This document shows positions 43,301 through 55,300 of a stretch of 64,000 nt of DNA, piece by piece; positions within the stretch are counted from its first letter, which is position 1, and every line of letters begins with the position of its first letter. The position numbers and the translations under genes were made by a program. The stretch is taken from positions 558,001 through 622,000 of the forward strand of contig NC_091051.1 in assembly GCF_963966145.1 (NCBI RefSeq), given 5' to 3'. The stretch comes from Tenebrio molitor. Lineage: Eukaryota; Arthropoda; Insecta; Coleoptera; Tenebrionidae. The notes beneath the pieces are model-generated. The model ran no database searches. It saw only the letters and a program-made list of their open reading frames with translations, and was not told the DNA's origin.

Positions 43301-46300
43301 TTTAAATAGCAACTACCATTTTTCATACTAGATATGAGTGTAAAATGTTAATAAAAGTGGATTTAAAATTAAATTTTACATTTATATCTATTGTCAGAAA
43401 TGGTAGTTGCCATTTAGAAAAATGAAATTTTCGACGTTTTTTGATTACCAACTTTGAATAATTGCGGTAGACGTATGAAACATAAAAAAAACTTCCCTAA
43501 TGGTGCAAAAGATCGGCCAAGCCTTTAGGAATTCAATTTAAAAAAAATCAATTATTTATTTCTAATAGTTCAGGAGTTATAAATTTTTTAATGAAGTCCT
43601 GCAACCCCGCTTTTTTATGAAAAAGACCACATAGGTCAAAAATGATGACACATAAGTATTGACAAAAGGACGTTCTAAACTCAAAAATTAACGTAGAATC
43701 GAAATATGAAGTCAAAATGGGTCCTTTCAGTTTTTAATTACTGACAATTTTAACCAAAATTTAATTTATTTTTATATCGAAAACGAAAAGACTTTTATTA
43801 GATATTTTTTTTTGTGTATGAGTTCTACTCGTCCTCACCTATTACCAGTTTTTTTTGTACTAGCATTTAAAAAACACCCTGTATAATACCAAATATCAGT
43901 AATGACAAAATAATTTGTGTTTTTCATAAATAATTTAGATAAAAAATATTTCCATGCGATCTTCATGATTAAATAAATGTGCAAACTTTTTGCAAAAATT
44001 CTTTCATGAATGTTTTTCTTGAACTTATTCTTCTTCTTCATCAAACTCTTCAAATTTTTAGAAAATTTTAATTGAAAACTTCTTAAGTATTGCTCATCGG
44101 AAACTTAACCAATCAAACGAATATTTTTGACTTGAGAAATTACAAATGTGCTGATGTGCAAACTTGTTCTATTTTGAATTTCATTATGCATCCTTGGCGT
44201 GTCGAAATACAAAATGTCCGATTTACAATGGGACATTTCGTTACGACCTAAATAAATTTTCCAGCAGAAAAATAAAAAGGAATACTTGTTTTTAAATAGT
44301 AGATAGTAGAAAACATTTTCCCACGACATAAACAAAACGTAATTCCAAAAAAAAGAAAATGCTGAAAATTGTTTGTTGACAAGTGTACTTATAACAAAAG
44401 CGCCGATGTTTTGTGAGCTCAAAGCCAGCGATGCCGCTTCAGTTTTAATTATCCTCTTCCTGTGTACTGAATTTACTTCAAACTGGATAACATTGCCCGG
44501 TTGAGAGCCAATTGATTTTTTTTCCCAAACTATCAGTGCGACAACGAACTCAAGTTTAAGTTGGGGATTAAGCCGCGTTTAAATTTTGGTGGATGCGTCG
44601 GAGTAGATTTCCGCCACCCTCTTCGACGGAGGTGAGCGTGGATATATCTTGAATAGTGAACGGTAAGTGCTTATCCTTGTCGTCCCAGGACCTTGCGTCG
44701 GTGTCTAATTAGCGACGTGCACAAATGGGTGTCGGAACGGTGACAAGGTGGTCGCCGTCGTCTAGCTGTTCTGTTCCATTTATCAGGGAGCAAGTTCGCT
44801 CCGGCGTGCATCCCGCTTTGTGTCTTCCTCATACGGCACATATTCATAAAGAAGTTCGCATTGCGGTCGTCATTGTGAAGCGCCAGCATAAAGTGTAACT
44901 ATACACATAAACAACTTAAACTGTCTACGGCTTTGTATTTTCCGGCCCATATCTGCTTATTTATAGCGGTATTTGATTTGCCGTGTTTACGTTAGGCTGC
45001 CATGTTGATATTAGAGCCGCAGCTCGCTCCAGATTTCGTTTAATGGCGCTCCTCGCTACTACCTTGCCTGCGATCATCAATATTTAACGACAACGACCCA
45101 GAATCTCCGTAAAACTAACCGAAACAGTGTCAACTTTATTACGGAAACTTATTAATTATAACTGAAATTACACAGTTTGTGTCGTGCGCCACCTAATATC
45201 TGGACGATATTAAACGGTGTCGAGATTACTCGGAGTATACACACGATATTTAGCGGATATTGCGTCCCTTCCTCTATTTGCGGACCCCTTTCCCCCGGTC
45301 GGATGCACTGGATAAATCTCGCTCGGGATTAACTCGCAGACTCTTCTTAATGGCACCACGGTAGCTGGACGAGGCGACAACCGCAGTCTATCAAAGCCGA
45401 CGGTTTCAAACCGCCACCACACTTTTTTTCGGTTCGGTTTTCGCCGGGCGGCCAGCCCTAATCACGGCTCTAATCTGACAATTGCAGGTGTTAAGGGAGA
45501 GCTCGTTAAGCCTCGGCTCACGTGATTGGGCTTGTATCACACTAAATCGGGTGGAACAGACCGAAAATAAGAAATATCGACGCTAATTCCTCCGTTAATA
45601 GCTCCGGCAAACTGAGACATAATACACCGGTCCATCACGGACGATCGATACCGACCACCTCCACTTCTTCGCGGTGAACTTCTCGATTTGTGGCGATTAA
45701 AATGCGGCCGGTTCAGCTATAATTCGTTTTAGCCCGTTCCGCTGAGACGGTTAATGAAACACCGAAGTCGCTCAACCGAAATTGTCAAACGTGTTAATCG
45801 GCCAGGGTTTCACGATTGCGAATGAGGGACTGATTTTTACGTGATTTTCAGACGATTCCGGTGTCTCGGAAGGGCCCTCGAAAAGGTGTTGCGTCGGATC
45901 GAGCTTGCAAAACAAGCAGATTTTGTCCCAAATTTTACATTGGAATATAAATGTGCTAACAAGAAAGAGAGAAACGACGCGGTTAAACAGTGTGATTGTA
46001 TAGACTGGCACCCCGACGAAAAATGTTATTTTATTTCAGACAAGAGAAATAACTTCGTATAAAGCGATTTAGTAGTCTAAGCTTCAGACGGTTGCGATTT
46101 ATTTTTTCTTAAAAATATTTAACACGACAAAGTGGTTGATAAAAGTCATTTCGTCCGTGCTTTCTGGTGGCATCGTTTTTTCTAATTGATTTTTCAATTT
46201 CGACATTCGAAATTGTCGAATCCGAGTGAACTGCGACTGCAGCTGGGGCACATTGTTTCAGCTGGAACGCTCCATTATTAATGTCCAGCTATACAGTCCA

Positions 46301-49300
46301 TTCCATTCGTTGATTGATCAAAATGAGAGAAAAGTTTACACCAAGGCAATGTTCGATTTTTTATAACTATTGTCAAATTTTGATATTTAATCGATTTTTT
46401 GGTTATTAGTATCAAACTTATCGAGTTTTTGTATCAAACGCATCATTAAACTACAATTTTGTTATTAGAATACCACTACCGTAAGTTCCTTTATGACTTT
46501 TTTTTTGTTAATTTTACTTGGAATCTATGTTTTCAAATTTGCCGCGATCGCCAGTGTGAAACGTTCTCCATTCGAAGCGACATTCTTAAATGGAATGGAT
46601 ATGACAAGAAACAAGTCTCTTATTCGGCCCTGCGCGTCAGCAAAATCTTTGTGATTTCAAAATGACATTTAACGGGAGCACCTGAGCTCCTGAGCTTTTG
46701 AAACGAAGTTAAAAGCACAAAAATGTGTAATATTGGTTGCAAACTTAAATCAGGCAATTAAACCCTTGTTAACCGTTGTTATTGTCTTTTATTAAATTTT
46801 ACATTTTGTAGTTTCCGTTGTTCATGTTTTGTAATTGCATAGATGGCAAAAAAATTTTTTGTTAAAAACATAATGCTAGTAGGCAACCAACCATGCACCG
46901 TACCGTAGCGCACCCTCGAAAACAAAAATAATGACTTGAACTAGGAATGCGCATGGCCGGATAGACTAAAAGTCTATGGTTATATCTAGGAGGCCGTGGT
47001 ATATACTCTTATTATCCGTTCACGATTGTTTCAAATTCGGACTGTCTATGAAAATCTGACATTTTAGTTGGCAATATTGTGATTTGGGATAATAAGTCTA
47101 TTTTAGATTATAAATGAATTACATACACTAAGGGCCAGTTTATACAGGGTCTCTATAAGTGATTGTCTGGTCAAGCCAGCCTTGGAAAAAAAATTTACTG
47201 TTCCGCTTTTTTGAAACTGATGCCAAATTCTAGTTCGTTTTCACGGTCACTTCTGACATTAGTGAATGACGTTTCGTTTGCGCTTGTCAGTCGAGTTTTG
47301 GTTCCTTATATTCGTTTTATCGCAGTTAATCACAGTTAATATACACCAAAAATCTGTATTTTTCAATAAAAATTGCAAGTACGTCCTGTTTTAGAGGTAA
47401 ATACACTGGCAAAATTTGTGAGGTTATGCTTTAATGTTTTATGTTTTATTTTAGCTTTATTTTCTTTACAATGGTTTATTCTGTTGAACAGAACACGTTC
47501 ATTGTTGTTTTTTACTTTCAAAATGGAAGGTTTAATAATGGGGAATTATCTGTAAAAATGAATTCCATCAAAATATCTGAACAACATTGTGAACAGATTT
47601 TTAACAATCAGAACAATTAGCAAGGGTAAATCATTAGGACAACCACCAGTATCTGATGAAATACTCGAGGATTTGAAAGAAATGGTGGAAAAGACTCTAC
47701 AGATATCCATAGCCTGTTTATCATTAAAAATAGGCTACAACTGCATCTTTATAAAATTAGTGTTGTACAAGAACTCCAACCTGTAGATTATCAAAGTTGT
47801 GTTTAATAATGTATTCAGTTTGAAAATCACCTCAATTTCATAATTTGGAGTGCTGAGAATCCACACCAATTTGTAGAGACTCCTTTACATGTTTTGAAAA
47901 TTGGTGTGTGGAACTGTGGATAGCAGTGTTGCTGTACCTTTAAGTAAGAAATGCTTCAAAATATTTTTGAAAATAAATGAAGAATTGTCAAGTGTTTAGA
48001 AGTTAATGGGGGACATCATCAATCTATTTTATAAAAAAAATACCTATTTGTTATCGTTATTTAGTGTTGTAAATTATGTTGTTGAATACATTTGATTTTA
48101 TTGAAAAACCAGTAAGACTTATTTGTTATGAAAGACACTGTTATTTATATTGGAAGAAAAAATGGGAGTCAATACCATATTTGACAATTCAGTCTAGGTC
48201 GTATTTACCACTAGCATAAAACAAGAAATGTGAAAGTACTAAAGCAGACAAAAAGGCAGTATCAAGTATTGTATTGTGGTATACAGGGACAAGGTGTTCT
48301 CAATATTTATCTGTTTGGATTTGTTATACCAATTCCTGTACAGTGTGTGGCGGTACGATGGGGGCAATAATTGTTCCCCTGTTGGTGTTGATATTAAATA
48401 ATAAATACATTAATGTTAGCAAGAGTAAAGCACAGTTGAAACTTGTCTCTGGTTAAAAGCCAACAACCTAACCTGAAAATGTGACATTCATTATTTGCCC
48501 AACAAAGCGGCACATTCAAAATTTGACAAGTTTCCATGGCTGGCTGGATCCGACAATCATTTATAGAGACCCTGTAGAAAGAGAATTAAATATTTAGTTC
48601 GAACTAAATTTTAATGCGCGATTAACCCATGAATCCGAAACTTCGATTGGTTCAATCTGACCACGTGTTCAGTTAATTTCGCATTTGATTACGATTAACG
48701 TAATTTCGCTTCTGTAAACTGACCCTATATCAATTAGGGAATTGACAACAAGACGAATATTTAACAACGAAACGTCATATGACAGGACCTGACGCCAATC
48801 TAACAAAAAAATATCGTGGCCTCCCGTGTGTTTAAAACAATCGTGAACGGCATAATATTCTTTATCTTGGTGAGTGGTCGATGCGATCAAGCAAGCGATG
48901 GGTAGCTTTGTAACTTTTACTTTTTCCACCAAATATTAACTGTCATTGCTGTCATTCAGATTCTGAATGTGAATCTTCGTCAAGCATTCATGTCCAAATC
49001 TCGCAATCTTATGTCGCGAAATGTGTATTGTAAGTGTATTATTATAAGCCGTAGACACCGATTCGTAAATTTAACCCTTCCCGCTCTAAAAATTATCGGC
49101 GTGTCCGTGCTGGGCAATATTGCAAAGAAGTTTGTGTTTGAAAAATTAACCGGATTCTTAAACCATAAACCGGACCTAATTTGACCGGAAAGTGTGTGGC
49201 CGATCTAGAACATTTTGAAATTCCCAAGTAAGTTGTGAAAATTTTAGAAAACGATGCGATGTGAAGATGACACGTTTGAGGTTATGTCTCGGTATGTCGG

Positions 49301-52300
49301 TGCGTGTGAATCATGAGCAATTTAACCTGGAAAATAATAAATAGAAAGACTGCGGCGTCTCTGTAATATTTGAATATTTTTTAACAACTACCAACGCACT
49401 TTTCCATGGGAACTGTCAAAAATCCCTAAATTCAACTTGACGGCTGAAATTTCCTTAAGACCACTCACCAAGATAAAGAATAGAGTCTGTATAGTTGCGT
49501 TATTCACCAACAAAATTATAACTCGCCAGTTAATTAACTTATTTGCACGATCCTTATTCGGAAGAGTGGTTGTTTTTTTCATTTTAACTCCCGCTTTGAA
49601 ATCACCGTCGCCGCCACCGCCGCCATCCCCAGACACCACCGCATCATTTCCCCCATCGATATTTATGTAAGACTCGGCACACACCACTCCTGAATATTAC
49701 TACTTGACGACTTGTTTATCTCTTGCACTCTTCAGCGCACCCATTCCACACACAACTTTTTCACTTCCGATCGATTTAAAACGAGTTTAATTTGGCAAAT
49801 GTGCCTCCGCTCGACGCGCTCCATTGTCAGTCGCCTAATTTCGGTTGAAAATTTACAAAAACCCCATTTTGACGGTGCGGGGGTTTATGTAAATCGCCAT
49901 TCAAGCCTAATTCGTGTTGATGTTGTTCCAGTGGCCTATGTCAACCTCGGTGCGGCGCTGATATCTGCAGGCAGGTGTCAAGAAGCGGTGTCAGTCCTGA
50001 GACAAGGATCGCGCCTCGACGGCACTGGGCTGAGGGACAGGCGCGAGCACGAGACGGCGAGGGTGTCGGCTCTTCTGCAGCTGGGGGCGCTCTATTCGGA
50101 CCAGGGGAGGCTGCAGCGGGCGCTGGCGGCGTACCGAGAGGCGGCCTACTCCCTTCCAGAGCACTACCCGCCCCAGGTAAGACCAAAAAACAATATGGAA
50201 TAAAATGAAACGGTGCAGCCGATTCTGGAGGAGGTGCAGGAGCCCATCCCCTCCAGGTGAGCGGGAATTGTCAAATCGCGCCCTTGGATCGATCCTGCGA
50301 CCCTAATTTGTCATATCAGAGGTGTTCTCTTTCCATCGCATGCAGATGATAAGAGTTGAGGACGCGGTATCAGCCGGCCACCATCTGGCCGCCGTCCTCG
50401 CGCAGATGGGTCCTTTGACAAATGCCCCGCTTACTGATAATCACGCTAAGTGCAGGCTTGCCTTCGGCCAACTCTAACTGCTTCTCATATCTCAACAAAC
50501 GTAATAACCATTATTGCTTCCCTTGTTATGCTGTGTATATTCGCTTAATTTAATTTATTTGTCATCGCCGAAGTAAAGTTGCTTGTTGCGCAAATATTCC
50601 GGTAATAAATATTATTATCTTTCCTTTATTGGGGGATGATGAAAGGATCTCATCGGCGACTCGTCATCGGAATTAATTACGGCGCCGAGGCGTCATCTAT
50701 AATGCACCGCAGCCTTTCACGTTTCGCGTTTAATTGTATTCGGTGGAAAACATCTTGTCGACTTGATAAGGGCGTGACCTGTTATTAATTAAACACGGAC
50801 GTCTTCAACGCGACTGTCAATCACGGCCTCGAAGGATATTAGTTTCGTTAATTACGAGCTATCTTCAGGTTTTGCCAGATAAAGTTACCCGACCCCGTAT
50901 TTATCATAAAAGAGACGAGAGAACGAACGCCAAGAAGCACAATAACGTCTGGAAAAATGGTCATGTCTTAAATACCAGTAACCACCACAAATGCTTCGAT
51001 AAAAAGCATCTACGACGTCTTTCCGTCTTCACATATGGCTTCTCTTAAAAACACTCCATTCTTTCAGCTCGAATTGTGTCTGCTCGTATTTTCATTGGAA
51101 AATTAACAAAAACATATTCGAGATTCCTCCGTATTATTATTTCGTCTCCGGCGGTCCATCATGTCCTCTTCCTTCTCCTTCAGTTCTGTTATAATTTTGC
51201 AACTAATCGCGTTTTACGGCGACGCAAATTGCCCATCCGGCTCTTGTCTTTTGTGACGAGTCGCCATCAAGAGACTAGACGAATGTTTTTTTATGCAAAC
51301 TTTTGGTAATTTCGTATTAATTTACGAGTGTTGTTCACGCTAAAAACACAACCGCCACCGTTTTACGACACCGTAATTGAAACTTTTTAATCAGGTTTTC
51401 AGTTAATTAGTTTAAGTGCGTAATTAATTTTCATTTTGAATTATGTTCTCGTTTGAATTACATCTGCGACGCGATACCGTCGAATTATTTTTACGATGAT
51501 GACCCCAATCGTCTTGTTTAATTCGGCATCACGACCAATTAAAATTTATCCTTACTGTCGTTTTTATTTATTCTTCGGCAAGTTTGGGTCGACAAATAAT
51601 TTTCGGGGTGGGCTTTGACAGGATTCGAGGGTTGAACGATCTAATTCGGCTTCGGTTGAACTCTGCCTGTTCATATTTCACATTACGGTGTTCTTGTCCT
51701 GCGGGGAACGTTCCCTTTGATGACTATTTAAGCGTAACATAATGTTAAGAGTACGTCGTCGCCCACTTTTAATCCCATATATCCGCATTATCCTTCTCCC
51801 TTTATGCAGACATCTTATTGTGAAGAAAGCACGGATTGAGTCCTCTTTGTCTAATTAGTTATGAGGAGTCGAGATGAATACGTTATTGGTGCTTAGGCAG
51901 GCTCCGCATCCATTTCCATCTCGTCAAATGTGGGATTCCGGCTCTTATGGCACGTCAGCGATATTTACGAATACGACCGGAAATTCCGGACGTTTCTTCT
52001 AATTAATTAATTTCTCCGGTACCTACGCGCGATTGTTTGTTCCGTCGACTCGGCTAAGTGAAATTATTATTGGGAAAAAGTCGCTCGGGGAATATTAATC
52101 GCAAATCAATGTCAATCCACTCGAAGAAAACCCCAAAATGGCCCCGTTTTCCGGTTGCCCGACATTATTCACGCTCACCCCCTTTTGTCGCACGGCCGAA
52201 CTCCCCAAGTTTGTTTTGTTAGCCGATCTACTCGAATCGATGCTATCGAAGCTAGAAAGGTTTAAAATGTGAATTTAATACTTTCTCGTAATTAAAAATT

Positions 52301-55300
52301 AATTACCGGATATTGAAGCCCACGGAGGCGGAAATTTCCTTGTGAATACTTAAATTAGAACATCTTCGAGCTAAAATTTTAATTTATCATCAAACAAAGC
52401 TGCTAAAGGAGAACGACGCCGTTACACTGAAAAATTCCAATTTCGTTTGGGAAATTCGTACAAAATGGTATTGGCAAATTAATTTATTGTGAAATATCAA
52501 ACCGGCAGAGGGTCCGATCGCCTGACACGGACCAGTAAAATATGAAAACTGAATTATAAATGAAATGTTTATTAGTTTTGCGTTATTTATTGCACGGCGG
52601 AAGCTTATTAATTAGCGTTTGTCAATATTATTAGCGATTTTGGTGTTTTTGAGGTCGAATCGTGTTCGTTCGCGACCAAATAAAAACGACAAATGGTACA
52701 TGGACCAAGTATCTCCAATATCCCGACGATTTACATAATACCTGATTTAATTTACCTAAACCGCTTTCCAATTATCCTCATTCTGTCGAGCGTTGTGAAG
52801 ATGATATCGTCGAGATTGATACTGCCAGCACGAATATCGCCTCGTTTTCTGCAGAAACCACTAAGCATAACGAGCCACCTCTTTTCCTGAAAATTGAGCT
52901 TCATTACTGCCGTTGTTCTTTCTTTCTTCGCCGACTTTATCATCCTCGTTTAAACCCCATCAAAAATTTGCTTCTTCTGGCCGGGTCCAGTAGCCGGTTT
53001 AATTTCCACCCGACCTGGAAAAAAATCGTCGACGCCACAAAAATGATGTTAACGCCGCGTTATCTGACTTGGTTTGTGCTCGGCTGGTAAGTGGATGATT
53101 TATGGCGTGATCCTTTTGTTTAAGAGCGTGTTCAACGTGCTGGGGGAAACACTGGCTCGACTCCACCAGGACGAGGAGGCGGAGAGGTGGTACCAGGCGG
53201 CGTTGAACGCGCAGCCGGACCACGTGCCGGCACACATCACCTACGGGAAACTCCTCGCCAAAAACGTGAGTAATTAGTAAGGAAGTGTTAAATCTGCTTA
53301 AAAGTTTGAAGAAATTGGAGATGAGGTGAGACCGGATTTAAATGGAACCTGGTGGATTTTTTTTGTTTCAAATACTTTCGAGATAGACATGGTGTTGTAT
53401 AAATCCGATCCCGGTGCGATTAATCCGGATCCGTCGGTTTTTACGACGGTTACATCTTTTAATAACCGACCGCCACCACTGTATTTTTAATGAATATTAA
53501 CCCGGCGCGGTGATAAAATTGTGCTCGAAGTAAACTTGTTCCCCAGTCTGCCGTATCTTTGTAATCTTACCTCTTTTATGAGATGGAAATATTAAATATT
53601 CATGATAAGGATCCGGGCAAAGATACACAAATAAAACTTAATTGATAATGCGTTTTTGTGCGCGCCCGGAAAAACAAAAAGCTCATCCATTTTTAAGTGC
53701 GCGCGGGGGAGACACCGGAGTAAATTTGAATTTTAATGATGGCAAATATTTGAGATGTTCGCGATATTGGACGCTTGATTTCCGTTTAATTCCGGAAATT
53801 GTCGTCGCTGTGTATTTCCCCGATTTAAATATTCCGAACGTCGAACGATTTAATTAGTTAATCGTCCCGGGGGCGGCGTCCCGCCCCTTCGTCTCCTCTG
53901 GGAAACTGTGTAACGTGCATTCTACTCTTGCAGGTGAGCCGAACAGCGGAAGCCGAACAGTGGTTTCGCAAAGCCCAGAGGTTGGCCCCCCAGGAACCCA
54001 GCGTCTACCACCATTACGGTTAGTAAATTAAACTGGATCTAATTCAATTCCGCTCGCAGTGCTGCTGCGAAACAACAAAAAAGAGCAGCGGGTTAACGCC
54101 GCCGAGCGCTCCCAATGCCTGTTTGTTCATTAGGAGCCATCTTAGGGACAAAAACCACGTAATGAAGATTAAAATCCAACCGAATTTCACATTTTCGACC
54201 AAATTAAAAACGGAAAAAATCTATCGACCGTGCCATCTGGTCTGGAGCACCGCAAGGTTTGCGTCGACACCGTCGTTATTCCATTTCTGTGTAGTCTACA
54301 TTCGCCATGGTTACCTTTGTCGCGTTAATATCACTAATCGATACCATATCAACAGACGCGTTGGAGGGAGTTTAATTTAATAAATTAATGGCATTAAGAG
54401 TCACTCAACAGGTAACGCTATTACGAACGGACAAAAATTGGATACAATTTGTTACTAACGCAATTACGCAATTAAAGTAAAACATGTCGGAATGAAATTT
54501 CGAGGACGAATAAACTCGTGACGTTCGTGTACAAGGACAATAATTTTATATTTGCAGAAAAGTGCAACCGGGATTTAAAAATAGGTTAAGAACGGCCATT
54601 TATTGCTACAACAATCTAAAACGCTGCGGTCGTTATTTTTTCGTTAATGTTGCCCGACCATCGTTGTAAATACTTTATGTTAAGTAATAACCATAAAATT
54701 CTTTAAAACAGCCGGAAAAACTATATACGAGAGAATTACTTTCAGGAATAAGGAAGGCACCAGCAGGGCACCGCATCACAACGCGTTAACATCAATTTAT
54801 TCCAAGACACATTAGGTACTGAAATGTACAAATGCAGTTGAACATATTTACGTCCCGACATACACAACAGCTCACCAAGCAACTTCATTTCCAGTGGAAA
54901 TGTGGAAATAAACGTATTGTGGACGCTTTTACCGTATGCACATTCCAATTTCGTGACGTACAACAAACAGTATCGTACAAACTGAATTTCCGCCTCGATT
55001 GTGCGCCAAAACTAAAGACGTAATAAGACATCGGATTTTGTCAAATCACGAGATAAAGAGTCCCCGGTCCGGCATCGATCGCACTACCATTGCCATCTAG
55101 AACACCAGGAGCGCGTTCGTAAATACTCTGGGTAGGTATAAAGGTTACGCAAACACCGTTCACAAATTAAAATTGGGGGAATAATCATGCTACCCCAGAT
55201 AATTCACAAATGTTTAGAGTGTGCCCGTTTACCGATGTCTAACGGTGCGGGAAAAATTACCCATACGTCAGATTTGACGTCTGTCAAATATCTCGGCGGC

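Larger units (their letters stand above)
47131..48726. mobile_element. Small MITE of about 165 bp split by a mariner-like element
   Basis: If 47143-48576 is removed, the left piece AGGGCCAGTTTA joins to GAAAGAGAATTAAATATT. This mirrors the right end AATTTCGCTTCTGTAAACTG and ACCCT. The interrupted left arm shows that the smaller MITE was there first. Confidence 0.65.
34296..49931 (+). other. TMTC2 intron 5
   Basis: A 15.6-kb GT-AG intron, the largest. It contains the short tandem repeat 34992-35033, a PIF/Harbinger element 40899-42294, the tandem repeat 42365-42460, the snap-back element 42820-43883, family X copy B 46595-46998 and the nested pair 47131-48726. From 35.1 to 40.8, 43.9 to 46.5 and 48.8 to 49.9 kb I see only non-coding DNA, with (GT)n runs near 35968 and 36562. 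Confidence 0.75.
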
